The notes: generated by a model from the letters alone, not told the origin. A stretch of 62,115 nt of DNA from JBBREP01 sp036501845 (GCA_036501845.1 DASXZO010000001.1:1-62115); one strand, 5' to 3'. Shown: positions 51,998 to 61,178, numbered from the stretch's first letter. Program-made: numbers and translations.

Positions 51998-52993
<996 letters not shown>

Positions 52994-53013
52994 ATTCGCC
53001 TCGCCCCCGCGCT

Positions 53014-53034
53014 AATCAACACGACTTGTTGATT
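53014..53034 (+). terminator. AT-richer hairpin after importer operon
   Basis: AATCAACA and TGTTGATT form eight perfect pairs around CGACT. It is 20 bases after the last ATPase stop and touches the Fur-family promoter region, so it could be a terminator or part of that promoter. Confidence 0.45.
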
Positions 53035-53047
53035 GACAGTCACTGTC
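53035..53047. promoter_or_regulatory. Fur/PerR-type operator candidate
   Basis: GACAGT-C-ACTGTC, a 6-1-6 dyad like Fur-family boxes. It sits between TTGTTG (53026) or TTGATT (53029) as possible -35 and TAGAGT (53050) as -10 of the Fur-family gene, so binding would block this promoter: autorepression is likely. Confidence 0.6.
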
Positions 53048-53049
53048 GG

Positions 53050-53055
53050 TAGAGT
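53050..53055 (+). promoter_or_regulatory. -10 hexamer TAGAGT of the Fur-family gene
   Basis: TAGAGT ends seven bases before GTG 53063, giving a leaderless or nearly leaderless transcript. It directly follows the operator candidate at 53035. Confidence 0.45.
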
Positions 53056-53062
53056 CGACGGC

Positions 53063-53485
53063 GTGCGCAGCGTCGAGGCGATCACGAGCCAACTCCATGC
53101 CCGTGGCATGCGCGTCACGCCGCAGCGGGAACGGATCATCGGCCTGCTCGTGGCCAACGAGCGCCACCCCACGGTCGACTCGCTGTTCGATGCGGTGCGC
53201 GAGTCGATGCCCACGATCTCACGGCGCACCGTGTACCAGACCGTGCACGATCTCGAGACGCTCGGCGAGGTGCGCCTGCTCGATCTCGGCACCGGCAGCG
53301 TGCGCGTCGACCCCAACGTCGAGACGGCACACCATCACCTCGTGTGCCGGGTGTGCGGCCGGGTACGCGATGTCGCAGCACCGAAGCGCGGTGTGGCTGT
53401 GCCCGCCGAGACCGCAGTCGCGTTCCATGTCGACGACGTCGACGTGATCTACCGCGGCACCTGCACGGAGTGCGCGGCCGGCTGA
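53063..53485 (+). CDS. Fur-family regulator, PerR-like
   Basis: A 140-residue metalloregulator. The N-terminal winged helix (RVTPQRERIIGLL, then SRRTVYQTVHDLETLGEV) binds DNA. The C-terminal domain has the HHHLVC motif at 90-95 and two CxxC pairs (Cys95/Cys98 and Cys134/Cys137) for the structural zinc. With a rubrerythrin directly downstream it is most likely a peroxide sensor rather than an iron sensor, but the residues do not decide this firmly. GTG 53063 is chosen because the frame upstream runs through the operator. Confidence 0.85.
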   Translation: MRSVEAITSQLHARGMRVTPQRERIIGLLVANERHPTVDSLFDAVRESMPTISRRTVYQTVHDLETLGEVRLLDLGTGSVRVDPNVETAHHHLVCRVCGRVRDVAAPKRGVAVPAETAVAFHVDDVDVIYRGTCTECAAG

Positions 53486-53556
53486 CAGCCACGTTGGCGC
53501 GCTCGCAAGAAGTCATTCACCAGCGTCATATCCAGCACAAGGAGCAACCGAATCTC

Positions 53557-53982
53557 ATGCCAGAGCTGAAGGGCACCAAGACCCACGACAATCTGAAGGA
53601 AGCGTTCGCAGGCGAGAGCCAGGCGAACCGCCGCTACCTCTACTTCGCGCAGAAGGCCGACGTGGAAGGTGAGCCCGACATCGCTGCGCTGTTCCGCTCG
53701 GTTGCCGAAGGCGAGACCGGCCACGCGTTCGGTCACTTCGACTTCCTCGCCGAGGTCGGCGACCCGGCCACCGGTGAGGCCGTAGGCGCCACCGAGGACA
53801 ACCTCAAGTCGGCGATCGCGGGCGAGACCTACGAGTACACGCAGATGTACCCGGGCTTCGCCAAGACCGCGCGCGAAGAGGGCTTCGAGGACATCGCCGA
53901 ATGGCTCGAGACGCTTGCTCGGGCCGAGACGAGCCACGCAGGCCGCTTCACCGAGGGCCTCAAGAAGTTCCAGGGCGCCTGA
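53557..53982 (+). CDS. Rubrerythrin, diiron domain only
   Basis: A 141-residue ferritin-like protein that reduces hydrogen peroxide. The diiron ligands are spread as in rubrerythrins: Glu in FAGESQANRRYL, EGETGHA, AGETYEYTQMY and ARAETSHAGRF. It has no cysteine, so the usual C-terminal rubredoxin domain is absent and electrons must come from another protein. ATG 53557 lies 12 bases after AAGGAG. Placed between a Fur-family regulator and a GlpC-like Fe-S protein, which could be the electron donor. Confidence 0.9.
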   Translation: MPELKGTKTHDNLKEAFAGESQANRRYLYFAQKADVEGEPDIAALFRSVAEGETGHAFGHFDFLAEVGDPATGEAVGATEDNLKSAIAGETYEYTQMYPGFAKTAREEGFEDIAEWLETLARAETSHAGRFTEGLKKFQGA

Positions 53983-53996
53983 TCACAGGTTCGGCT

Positions 53997-54031
53997 GGCG
54001 CGGCTCCGGGCACACCATCCGGAGCCGCGCC
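53997..54031 (+). terminator. Strong hairpin between rubrerythrin and Fe-S protein genes
   Basis: Thirteen perfect GC-rich pairs around a nine-base loop, in the 73-base gap. It may act as a partial terminator or mRNA end, so that rubrerythrin is made in excess over the downstream proteins. Confidence 0.55.
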
Positions 54032-54055
54032 GACGCGCGTGCCGAAAGGGCTTTG

Positions 54056-55357
54056 ATGCCGCTCTACGACCCGCAGGCCCCGACCTATCTCGACGACGCC
54101 GACGCGCGCGCCGAGCGCGACCGAACGTTCCACATCTGCAGCGACTGTCGCGTGTGCGTGAAGCTCTGCCCGAGCTTCAAGGATCTGTTCCGTTTCATCG
54201 ACGATCGTGGCGGCACGTCGGAGGTGGAACAGCTCAGCGCCGAGGAGCATCGCCACGTCGTCGACGAGTGCTACCAGTGCAAGCTCTGCTACGTGATCTG
54301 CCCCTACACACCCGACCAGCAACAGGAATGGGTGATCGACTTTCCCGGGCTGATGCAGCGGTCGCTGATCGTCGAGCACGAACAGGGCGAAGGGCCTGGC
54401 CGGAACGCGCAACTGCTCGCCCGCACCGACCTGCAGGGTCGGGTCGGCAGCGCGCTCGCGCCGGTGCTGAATCGTTCGCTCTCGCTCGGCCCGGCGCGAG
54501 CGGTGATGGAGAAGGTCACCGGCATCTCGAAGGTGCGGATGTTGCCGCGCTACGCGCGGCAACGGTTCTCGCAGTGGTTCCGGCGCCGCGGCCGGCTCAC
54601 CACCGGCGCGCCGCGCGGCGAGGTCGCGCTCTTCCCCACGTGCATGGTCGAGTACCAGGAGCCGGGCATCGGCCAAGCGCTCGTCGACGTGTACGAACAC
54701 AACGGGTTCGGCTGCACGCTGCCCGAAGGCCAGGTGTGCTGCGGGATGCCGTGGCTCGATGCCGGCAACCGCGAGAAGTTTGTGGAACACGCGCGCCGCA
54801 ACGTGGAGGCACTGTCCAAGGCGGTCGAAGCGGGCCGTCCGATCGTGGTGCCCCAGCCCACGTGCGCGTACGTGTTGAAGCACGAGGTGCCCGCGCACCT
54901 CGGCACCGAGGCGGCGCGCGCCGTCGCCGCGAACACGTTCGACGCCTCGGAGTATCTGATGGCGCGACACCGCGAGTCGAAGTTGCGCACCGACTTCCCG
55001 GGCACCACCTACGCCAAGATCGTGTGGCACCACGCGTGTCACATGCGCGCCCAGCAGATCGGCCCGAAGTCGCGCGACCTGATGGCGCTCACCGGCGCCA
55101 AGGTGCAGATCGTCGAGAAGTGCTCCGGCATCGACGGCACCTGGGGGCTGCGGGCCGAGAATGTGCAAGCGGCCAAGAAGGTCGCGTCGGGCTTGATGGA
55201 CGCGGTATCGCGGAGCGATGCCGAACTCGTAGCTGGCGACTGCCACCTCGCCAACGGCGCGATCGCAGAGGATGCCGGCAAGGCGCCGCTGCACCCGATG
55301 CAGGTGCTGGCGCGCGCGTACGGCTTCGCGAGTGGTGGTGGCGGCGGCGATGCGTAA
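54056..55357 (+). CDS. GlpC/HdrD-like (4Fe-4S) and CCG-domain protein
   Basis: A 433-residue soluble Fe-S protein. Near the N-terminus are two ferredoxin-type motifs, CSDCRVCVKLCP and CYQCKLCYVICP, for two 4Fe-4S clusters. The rest holds two CCG-type regions: FPTCMVEY with GQVCCGMPWLD, and HHACHMRA with VEKCSGIDGTWG. It resembles the third subunit of anaerobic glycerol-3-phosphate dehydrogenase, but no GlpA or GlpB is present. Similar genes are known beside rubrerythrin and DUF3501 genes, so an electron-transfer role to rubrerythrin is likely. ATG 54056 has a GAAAGGG ribosome site. Confidence 0.87.
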   Translation: MPLYDPQAPTYLDDADARAERDRTFHICSDCRVCVKLCPSFKDLFRFIDDRGGTSEVEQLSAEEHRHVVDECYQCKLCYVICPYTPDQQQEWVIDFPGLMQRSLIVEHEQGEGPGRNAQLLARTDLQGRVGSALAPVLNRSLSLGPARAVMEKVTGISKVRMLPRYARQRFSQWFRRRGRLTTGAPRGEVALFPTCMVEYQEPGIGQALVDVYEHNGFGCTLPEGQVCCGMPWLDAGNREKFVEHARRNVEALSKAVEAGRPIVVPQPTCAYVLKHEVPAHLGTEAARAVAANTFDASEYLMARHRESKLRTDFPGTTYAKIVWHHACHMRAQQIGPKSRDLMALTGAKVQIVEKCSGIDGTWGLRAENVQAAKKVASGLMDAVSRSDAELVAGDCHLANGAIAEDAGKAPLHPMQVLARAYGFASGGGGGDA

Positions 55358-55928
55358 GGTCAGCGTCGACGACATCCCCGACCTGCGGGCGTATCACAAG
55401 CAGCGCGACGAGTTGCGGGCGCACGTGATCGCGCTCAAGGCGCGGCGGCGGATCCATCTCGGCACGATCATCACCATCGCGTTCGAGAACGTCGACACGA
55501 TCAAGTGGCAGATCAGCGAGATGGTCTGGGCGGAACGGATCGTCACCGACGAAGGTGTGGCCGAAGAGGTCGCGATCTACAACGATCTGATTCCCGACGA
55601 CAATCAGCTGTCGATCACGTTGTTCATCGAGCTCACCGACGACGAGGGGATGCGCGAGTGGCTGCCGAAGCTGGTCGGCATCCACGAGGCGATCGAGATC
55701 CGGGTTCCAGGGTGCGAGCCGGTGCGGGGTTACGACCCGCGGGCGGAGCGGTTGACGCGTGACGAGGTGACCTCGGCCGTGCACTACCTGAAGTTCGATT
55801 TCTCGCCCGAGCAGATCGCGGCCTTCCGCCGCGGTCCGGTGACCGTCGCGTCCACGCATCCGGCCTACCAAGAGTCGATCGAGCTCACCCACGACCAACA
55901 ACAAGCGATCGCCCACGACTTCGACTGA
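55350..55928 (+). CDS. DUF3501 family protein
   Basis: A 192-residue soluble protein: MRKVSVDDIPDLRAYHKQRD, then RRRIHLGTIITIAFENVDTIKWQISEM, a mostly beta and alpha fold of unknown function. DUF3501 genes usually follow a GlpC-like Fe-S protein and a rubrerythrin, as here. ATG 55350 overlaps the previous gene by eight bases. The last gene of the unit; a 20-base-pair hairpin follows at once. Confidence 0.85.
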   Translation: MRKVSVDDIPDLRAYHKQRDELRAHVIALKARRRIHLGTIITIAFENVDTIKWQISEMVWAERIVTDEGVAEEVAIYNDLIPDDNQLSITLFIELTDDEGMREWLPKLVGIHEAIEIRVPGCEPVRGYDPRAERLTRDEVTSAVHYLKFDFSPEQIAAFRRGPVTVASTHPAYQESIELTHDQQQAIAHDFD

Positions 55929-55929
55929 T

Positions 55930-55974
55930 CTATGCGTCGTTTGACGGCCACTATGGCCGTCAAACGACGCATAG
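55930..55974 (+). terminator. Perfect 20-bp hairpin terminator candidate
   Basis: The arms (55930-55949 and 55955-55974) are exactly complementary with the loop ACTAT. It begins one base after the DUF3501 stop. No T tract. Likely terminator of the peroxide-stress unit. Confidence 0.65.
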
Positions 55975-56006
55975 GGCATTGTGCGCCGCTACGGTTCGGC
56001 GTTGTG

Positions 56007-56441
56007 GTGAACGTGCATGTGGTGCGACTCGACGATGGGCTGCCGCTGCCGGGTCGCCAGCACGTGACCGACGCGGGCTACGACCTCTACGCCCGTGAGG
56101 ACATGACGCTCGCGCCCGGGGAACGGTGCCTCATGCCCACGGGCATCGCCATCGCCCTGCCGCACGGCCACGCCGGTTTCGTGCTCCCGCGCAGTGGCTT
56201 GGCCGCCCGCCAGGGGGTGGGCGTGCTGAACGGGCCTGGCTTGATCGATTCGGGCTACCGCGGCGAGCTCAAGGTGGTGCTCGTCAACCACGATCCGCAG
56301 GAACCGTTCGTGATCACGCGCGGTGATCGCATCGCCCAGCTCGTGGTGCAACGCGTCGAGGAGATCGGCTGGATCGAGGTGAACGAGCTCGACGGCAGCG
56401 ACCGTGGCACCGGCGGCCACGGCTCCACTGGGCACAGGTAG
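56007..56441 (+). CDS. dut: dUTP diphosphatase
   Basis: A 144-residue trimeric dUTPase that hydrolyses dUTP to dUMP and pyrophosphate. All five motifs are present: DAGYDLYA, PRSGLA, GLIDSGYRGELKV, RGDRIAQLVV and the C-terminal glycine-rich GTGGHGSTG. The start is one of two adjacent GTG codons (56004 or 56007); no clear ribosome site. A free-standing housekeeping gene between the DUF3501 hairpin and the oxidoreductases. Confidence 0.92.
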   Translation: MNVHVVRLDDGLPLPGRQHVTDAGYDLYAREDMTLAPGERCLMPTGIAIALPHGHAGFVLPRSGLAARQGVGVLNGPGLIDSGYRGELKVVLVNHDPQEPFVITRGDRIAQLVVQRVEEIGWIEVNELDGSDRGTGGHGSTGHR

Positions 56442-56453
56442 TCGAAGGTCGCG

Positions 56454-56459
56454 TAGCTT
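56454..56459 (+). promoter_or_regulatory. -10 hexamer TAGCTT, leaderless promoter candidate
   Basis: TAGCTT, six bases, then ATG 56466; identical in hexamer and spacing to 42938-42950. No ribosome site precedes the ATG. Confidence 0.5.
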
Positions 56460-56465
56460 CTCCCG

Positions 56466-57413
56466 ATGCCGCACGACCGTCGCTTCCGATTCGCCGTCAT
56501 CTGTTCGGGCACCAACACACCCGACGCCAAGTCGTTCACGGAGTTGGCGCGACGCGCCGAGGGCGCGGGCTACTCCACGCTCTATGTGCCCGATCACTTC
56601 GAGGAGCATCCGCTCGCGCCCACGGTCGCGCTTGCGCATGCCGCGGCGGTCACCAACACGTTGCGCGTCGGCCCGCTCGTGCTCGGCAACGACTACAAGC
56701 ACCCGGTGGTGCTCGCCCGTGAGATGGCGACCCTCGACATGCTCTCGAACGGCCGGCTCGAGCTCGGCATCGGTGCGGGCTGGATGACGGTCGACTACGA
56801 GAAAGCGGGGATGCCACTCGACCGGCCCGGAGTGCGGATCGAACGGCTCGCCGAGTCGATCACGATCTTGAAGGGCCTGTTCGCGCCGGGGCCGTTCACG
56901 TTCGAGGGTTCGCACTACCAGGTGCGCGACCTCGACGGCGCGCCGAAACCGGTACAGCAACCGATGCCGTTCGTGATCGGCGGCGGCGGGCCGAAGATCC
57001 TGGCGCTCGCGGCGAAGGAAGCCGACATCGTGGGGATCAACGCCAACCTGCGCAGCGGCGACGGCAACACGCCCGACGCAGCTCAGTCGCTCACTCCGGC
57101 CGCCACCGACGCCAAGCTCGCGACGCTACGCAAGGCCGCGGGCGCGCGGTTCGACGATCTCGAGATCCAGACCCTCGTCGGTTTCGTGCACGTCACCGAC
57201 GACGCCGGCCCGATCTTCGAAGGCATGGCCGGACACTTCGGAGTGACGCCCGACGAGGCGCGGCTCGCGCCGGTCACGCTCGTGGGCACGCTCGACGAGA
57301 TGGTCGATCTGCTCGAGGAGCGGCGCGAGCGCTGGCAGATGAGCTACGTCGTGATCGACGACGCCTTCGCCGAGGCGTTCGAACCGGTCGTGGCGCGGCT
57401 GGCCGGCAAGTAG
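56466..57413 (+). CDS. LLM-class F420-dependent oxidoreductase, tandem copy 1
   Basis: A 315-residue TIM-barrel flavin/F420 enzyme of the bacterial luciferase-like class: TLYVPDHFEEHPLAP near residues 38-52, VGPLVLGNDYKHPVVLARE, and LELGIGAGWMTVDYE, the block typical of F420-binding members (TIGR03621-like). It oxidises or reduces an unknown substrate using F420. Likely leaderless. Copy 2 follows after 23 bases in the same orientation. Confidence 0.85.
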   Translation: MPHDRRFRFAVICSGTNTPDAKSFTELARRAEGAGYSTLYVPDHFEEHPLAPTVALAHAAAVTNTLRVGPLVLGNDYKHPVVLAREMATLDMLSNGRLELGIGAGWMTVDYEKAGMPLDRPGVRIERLAESITILKGLFAPGPFTFEGSHYQVRDLDGAPKPVQQPMPFVIGGGGPKILALAAKEADIVGINANLRSGDGNTPDAAQSLTPAATDAKLATLRKAAGARFDDLEIQTLVGFVHVTDDAGPIFEGMAGHFGVTPDEARLAPVTLVGTLDEMVDLLEERRERWQMSYVVIDDAFAEAFEPVVARLAGK

Positions 57414-57436
57414 GCAGAGGACAAGGGGAGCGTCAC

Positions 57437-58375
57437 ATGGGTTCGCAACACAGATTCCGCTTCGGTGTGCAGTGCGGCTACCCGCACCCCACCTATTCGT
57501 GGTGGGAGTTGGCGCGCCGCATCGAGGCGCTCGGATACAGCACGCTGCTGCTCCCCGACCACTTCGTCGACACGGTGATCGCGCCGATGCCCGCATTGGC
57601 GATGGCCGCCGAGGCCACGAGCACGCTGCGGGTGTGCGCGCTCGTGCTCGACAACGACTACAAGCACCCGGCGATCGTCGCCAAGGAGACGGCCACGATC
57701 GACGTGCTGTCGGACGGTCGTGTCGATCTCGGTATCGGTGCCGGTTGGCAGATCGTCGACTACACCGCGCTCGGTATCCCGTACGACTCGGCGGGCACGC
57801 GCATCGCCCGGCTCGACGAGGCGCTCCAAGTGATCAAGGGTTGCTTGGCGGGCGAGGCGTTCTCGTTCGCGGGCGAGCACTACACGATCACCGACTACAC
57901 GGCCACGCCGAAGCCCGCGCAGAGTCATGTGCCCGTGCTCATCGGTGGCGGCGCGCCGAAGATCCTCGGGCTCGCAGGGCGCGAGGCCGACATCGTGGGC
58001 ATCAACCCGAACTTGCGGGTGGGTGCCATCACGGCCGACGCCGCGCAATCGGCGAGCAGTGCCGAGACGCTCAAGAAGCTCGACTGGATCAAGCAGGGCG
58101 CCGGCAGCCGCTTCGACGACATCGAACTGCAGATCCGCTACTTCGTGCACGCCGTCACCGACGACCGCGAAGGTTTCGCGGCAGCGATGGCACCGGCGCT
58201 CGAAGCCGAGCCGGCCGACGTGCTCGGATCCGGCGCAGTGCTCGTGGGCACACGCGAGGAGATCGTCGACACGCTCGTGCAGCGGCGCGAGGAGTGGGGC
58301 GTGACCAACGTGGTGGTCGGGAGCGACTTCTTCGAAGACTTCGCCCCGATTGTCGCCCAGCTCGCGGGCAGCTGA
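57437..58375 (+). CDS. LLM-class F420-dependent oxidoreductase, tandem copy 2
   Basis: A 312-residue paralogue of the preceding gene: TLLLPDHFVDTVIAP, CALVLDNDYKHPAIVAKE and LGIGAGWQIVDY align with copy 1. ATG 57437 has an AAGGGGAG ribosome site. The first 40 residues and the 190-230 loop differ most from copy 1, so substrates may differ. Its stop abuts the convergent small gene at 58376. Confidence 0.85.
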   Translation: MGSQHRFRFGVQCGYPHPTYSWWELARRIEALGYSTLLLPDHFVDTVIAPMPALAMAAEATSTLRVCALVLDNDYKHPAIVAKETATIDVLSDGRVDLGIGAGWQIVDYTALGIPYDSAGTRIARLDEALQVIKGCLAGEAFSFAGEHYTITDYTATPKPAQSHVPVLIGGGAPKILGLAGREADIVGINPNLRVGAITADAAQSASSAETLKKLDWIKQGAGSRFDDIELQIRYFVHAVTDDREGFAAAMAPALEAEPADVLGSGAVLVGTREEIVDTLVQRREEWGVTNVVVGSDFFEDFAPIVAQLAGS

Positions 58376-58606
58376 TCAGCGCAACACGGTGAGGGCCATC
58401 AAGGCCCAGATCGCGGCGGCCGCGATCAGCCCGAGCACCACGTAGGCGACTACACGTGTGCTTCCCGACGCGCCGCCCAGGCCCATGTTCGCCAGCACCG
58501 CGCGACCCTCGGCGTGTTGCAGTCGGTCGTTCTCGGTGCTCGTACCGACCTTGGCGAGGTGCTGCGGGTGCTTCCCCTTGCGCGTGCGCTGATTCGCCCG
58601 ACCCAT
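58376..58606 (-). CDS. Small membrane protein of unknown function
   Basis: A 76-residue protein: a very basic N-terminus with RTRKGKHPQHLAKV, then a hydrophobic C-terminal segment (about residues 52-72). ATG 58606 is chosen because the longer frame upstream has no similarity to the compact form. It lies 67 bases after the hydrolase gene on the same strand. No known family. Confidence 0.55.
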   Translation of the reverse strand: MGRANQRTRKGKHPQHLAKVGTSTENDRLQHAEGRAVLANMGLGGASGSTRVVAYVVLGLIAAAAIWALMALTVLR

Positions 58607-58673
58607 GGCGGCGGACAGTAACGGCGCGCAGTCGCCCGCCGTTGTAGCGGCCACGCGATTCACCCGATTGAGA

Positions 58674-59387
58674 TCACACTTCACCCGGCGCGTCGAGGCG
58701 CTCGGGGATCCAGGTGAACAGGCGGTCACGGAGTTCGTCGGCGGCCTTGTCGAGGAGGTGGCCGTTGCCGTCGAGCACCACCACTTCGCCGTGGCCGGCG
58801 AGCGACTGCACCACGTAGCTCGTCTCCAATGGGAGGATCTCGTCGCGGTCGCCGTGGAACAGCAGGAGTGGCGCGCGCAGACTCGCGGCCATCTCGCAGC
58901 CGGCCGACTGCGTCGACAGCGTGACCACGCCGGCGCAGTGCTGTTCGAGCACCATGCCGGCCTGGAGCGCGACCGCGCCTCCGAAACTGTGGCCCATCGT
59001 CACGAAGCGCTGCGCGCCCGATCGCGTCGCGAGGTCGGCCGCCGCGGCCACGTCGTGCACGCAACGCGGCAGATGGTTCGGCTTGCGATAGCCGACGCGA
59101 ATCGTGCCGATGCCCCGCTCGGCCCAGAGCCGCTCGCCGAGGTCGTGGAACAGGGCGTTCGCCGGTCCGAGCAGCCCGCCCATCGCGCCACCGCAGCAGA
59201 GCAACACTTGCGACGCGTGCTCGTCGCCGTGCCAGAGCAGCGTGAGCAGTCCGTGCATCGTGTACACCTCGACGTGGCGCAGTGTCGGGGTGACGCGCAC
59301 CTCGTCGGCTGCGAGCGCGTCGAGGAGTTGGAGCGGTGAGCGTGGCTGGTCGCCCGGCTCGCCGTCGCCGGCGACGTCGTCGCTCAC
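58674..59387 (-). CDS. Alpha/beta hydrolase
   Basis: A 237-residue hydrolase. Nucleophile elbow GHSFGG with Ser134, acid Asp181 in HGDRDEILP, and His209 in GNGHLLD give a complete catalytic triad. The oxyanion region has LLCCGGAMGG. GTG 59387 overlaps the stop of the upstream LLM oxidoreductase gene (GTGA), so the two are coupled and may act in one pathway. Substrate unknown; possibly an ester or lactone. Confidence 0.8.
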   Translation of the reverse strand: MSDDVAGDGEPGDQPRSPLQLLDALAADEVRVTPTLRHVEVYTMHGLLTLLWHGDEHASQVLLCCGGAMGGLLGPANALFHDLGERLWAERGIGTIRVGYRKPNHLPRCVHDVAAAADLATRSGAQRFVTMGHSFGGAVALQAGMVLEQHCAGVVTLSTQSAGCEMAASLRAPLLLFHGDRDEILPLETSYVVQSLAGHGEVVVLDGNGHLLDKAADELRDRLFTWIPERLDAPGEV

Positions 59388-60286
59388 ACGAGCGACTTCA
59401 GGAACTCGCGAGTGCGGACGCGGTCGTCGCGGCCTCCGAAGTCGGCGGCCACGAAGTCGGTCACTCCCGCGTCGGCGAGCGCGGCGATCGCCTTGCCCAC
59501 GTCGCCGTCGTCGCCCACGAGCGCGACGTCGGCCGGGCCTTGCGCGCCCTCGCGGTCGAGCATGGCGCGATACGACGGCAGCGTGCCGTAGATCGCGAAC
59601 TCGTCGGCGGCCTTCGTGCGCGCGCCGTCGGGATCGCTGGTGATGCACACCGGTAGCGACGCGCCCACCCGCGGCGTCGGACGCCCGGCTTCCTTGGCGG
59701 CCGAGTTCAGGCTAGGCACGATGTAGTCGGCGAGCGTCGCCCGGCCCGTCATCCACGTGACGGTGCCATCGGCCACGCCGCCGGCGAGCTTCAGCATGCG
59801 CGGCGCGAGTGCGGCGAGCAGCACCGGCACTGGTTCACGCTCGGCGACGGTGACCGGCGTGTGCGCGGTGAGTGTGGTGCCGGCGAACGACACGTTGCCC
59901 TCGCGCAACAGCGGCAGGAGGATCGAGAGGTACTCCTTCATGTGGCGCGCCGGTTTGTCGTACGACATGCCCCACATGCCTTCCACCACCACTTGATGCG
60001 ACAGGCCGATACCGAGCACGAAGCGCCCGTGGCTCGCGGCCGCGGTGGTGAGCGCCTGCGACGCGAGCATCGCCGGGTGCCGTGGGTACGTGGGCACCAC
60101 CGCGGTACCGAGTTCGATGCGTGCCACCTCACGGCCCACGATCGCCAGCGTGCTGATGGCGTCGAGCCCGAAGATCTGCGGCAGCCAGAACGAGGCGAAG
60201 CCGTCGGCTTCCACCTGTTTCGCGTCTGCCACCACCTGGTCGATGGTGCGGGCCTGGGTGTCGCCGCCGAAGATGCCGATGCGCAT
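59384..60286 (-). CDS. LLM-class F420-dependent oxidoreductase (TIGR03564-like)
   Basis: A 300-residue luciferase-like TIM barrel: MRIGIFGGDTQARTIDQVV at the start, FASFWLPQIFGLDA, ELGTAVVPTYPRHP, and LGIGLSHQVVVEGMWGMSY. It differs from the tandem pair at 56466. ATG 60286 begins at the conserved first strand. First gene of an operon with the hydrolase, and divergent from the ASCH gene with a 66-base gap. Confidence 0.85.
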   Translation of the reverse strand: MRIGIFGGDTQARTIDQVVADAKQVEADGFASFWLPQIFGLDAISTLAIVGREVARIELGTAVVPTYPRHPAMLASQALTTAAASHGRFVLGIGLSHQVVVEGMWGMSYDKPARHMKEYLSILLPLLREGNVSFAGTTLTAHTPVTVAEREPVPVLLAALAPRMLKLAGGVADGTVTWMTGRATLADYIVPSLNSAAKEAGRPTPRVGASLPVCITSDPDGARTKAADEFAIYGTLPSYRAMLDREGAQGPADVALVGDDGDVGKAIAALADAGVTDFVAADFGGRDDRVRTREFLKSLV

Positions 60287-60352
60287 GGCGGCAACGGTAG
60301 CCGGGGTCGGTCGAGGCCGCGACGGGCGAGCGACGCGTGGAAGGCTGGCCGT

Positions 60353-60937
60353 GTGCTCTTCACGATGGAGTTCTGGCCCGGGCTCGCCGACGGCTCGATC
60401 ACCCTGACGTTCCGCAAGTGGAGCCGCGCGCAGGTGAAGGTGGGCGGCTCGTACCGCACTCCGGCGGGAGTGATGATCAAGGTGACGGGCATGAAGCAAC
60501 AGCGCATCCGTGCGATCACCAAGGCCGACGCGGCGCGCTGCGGCCAGCCGCGCGCACGGTTGCTCGAGTATCTCGACGGCGCGCCCGACGATCTCGTGTG
60601 GCGCATCGAGTTCGAGCGCGACGGTGAGGATCCGCGTATCGCGTTGCGCGAGCAGGGTTCGCTGTCCGGCGCCGACTTGCACGATGTGCTGACGCGTCTC
60701 GCGCGACTCGACCGAGCGTCGAAGCGCGGACCGTGGACGGCCGACGTGCTGCGCACCATCGCCGCGCAGCCCGGCGTGCGAGCCCCCGATCTCGCCGCCG
60801 CGCGCGGGATGGACACCGCGCCGTTCAAACTCGACGTGCGGAAGTTGAAGGCACTCGGTCTCACCGAGAGCCTCAAGATCGGCTACCAAGTCTCGCCCCG
60901 CGGCCTTGCCGTGCTCGCCGCCCTCGACACCGAGTAG
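60353..60937 (+). CDS. ASCH-domain protein with C-terminal helix-turn-helix
   Basis: A 194-residue protein. Residues about 1-95 look like an ASCH domain (SITLTFRKWSRAQVKVGGSY, GVMIKVTGMKQQRI), a fold linked to RNA binding or modified-nucleotide processing. Residues about 118-190 form a winged-helix-like segment with VRAPDLAAARGM and LDVRKLKALGLTES. GTG 60353 is preferred because GGAAGG lies 8-9 bases upstream; ATG 60365 is possible. Role unknown, probably RNA- or DNA-related. Confidence 0.75.
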   Translation: MLFTMEFWPGLADGSITLTFRKWSRAQVKVGGSYRTPAGVMIKVTGMKQQRIRAITKADAARCGQPRARLLEYLDGAPDDLVWRIEFERDGEDPRIALREQGSLSGADLHDVLTRLARLDRASKRGPWTADVLRTIAAQPGVRAPDLAAARGMDTAPFKLDVRKLKALGLTESLKIGYQVSPRGLAVLAALDTE

Positions 60938-60956
60938 CGGCCCGCTTCCCGCCTCC

Positions 60957-61000
60957 GTGGTACCGGCTGTGTTGCCTCTAGACAACAAACCCAGTACCAC
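60957..61000 (+). terminator. Nested inverted repeat downstream of ASCH gene
   Basis: Outer arms GTGGTAC/GTACCAC and inner arms TGTTG/CAACA form a two-part hairpin starting about 20 bases after the stop. Terminator candidate; the rest of the 168-base gap up to the tRNA shows no gene. Confidence 0.4.
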
Positions 61001-61105
61001 GCGCCAGCGAGCCTTCTCGTGGTAGGTACTTTCCCACGCATTCGTGAGGAACCACCGACCACACCGGCGCTCCAGGCCGCCATTGCTACACTCCCCAAGC
61101 TCAAC

Positions 61106-61178
61106 GCGGACGTGGCTCAGCTGGTAGAGCATCACCTTGCCAAGGTGAGGGTCGCGGGTTCGAATCCCGTCGTCCGCT
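61106..61178 (+). tRNA. tRNA-Gly (anticodon GCC)
   Basis: The cloverleaf is complete: acceptor arms GCGGACG (61106-61112) and CGTCCGC (61171-61177), anticodon stem CACCT/AGGTG with loop containing GCC at 61139-61141, and T loop GGTTCGAATCC. The discriminator is T and CCA is not encoded. It reads GGC and GGT codons. Confidence 0.93.

Noticed and set aside
54056..55357. Anaerobic glycerol-3-phosphate dehydrogenase subunit C (glpC).
   Set aside because: No GlpA or GlpB partner is present, and the neighbours (rubrerythrin, DUF3501) point to another role.
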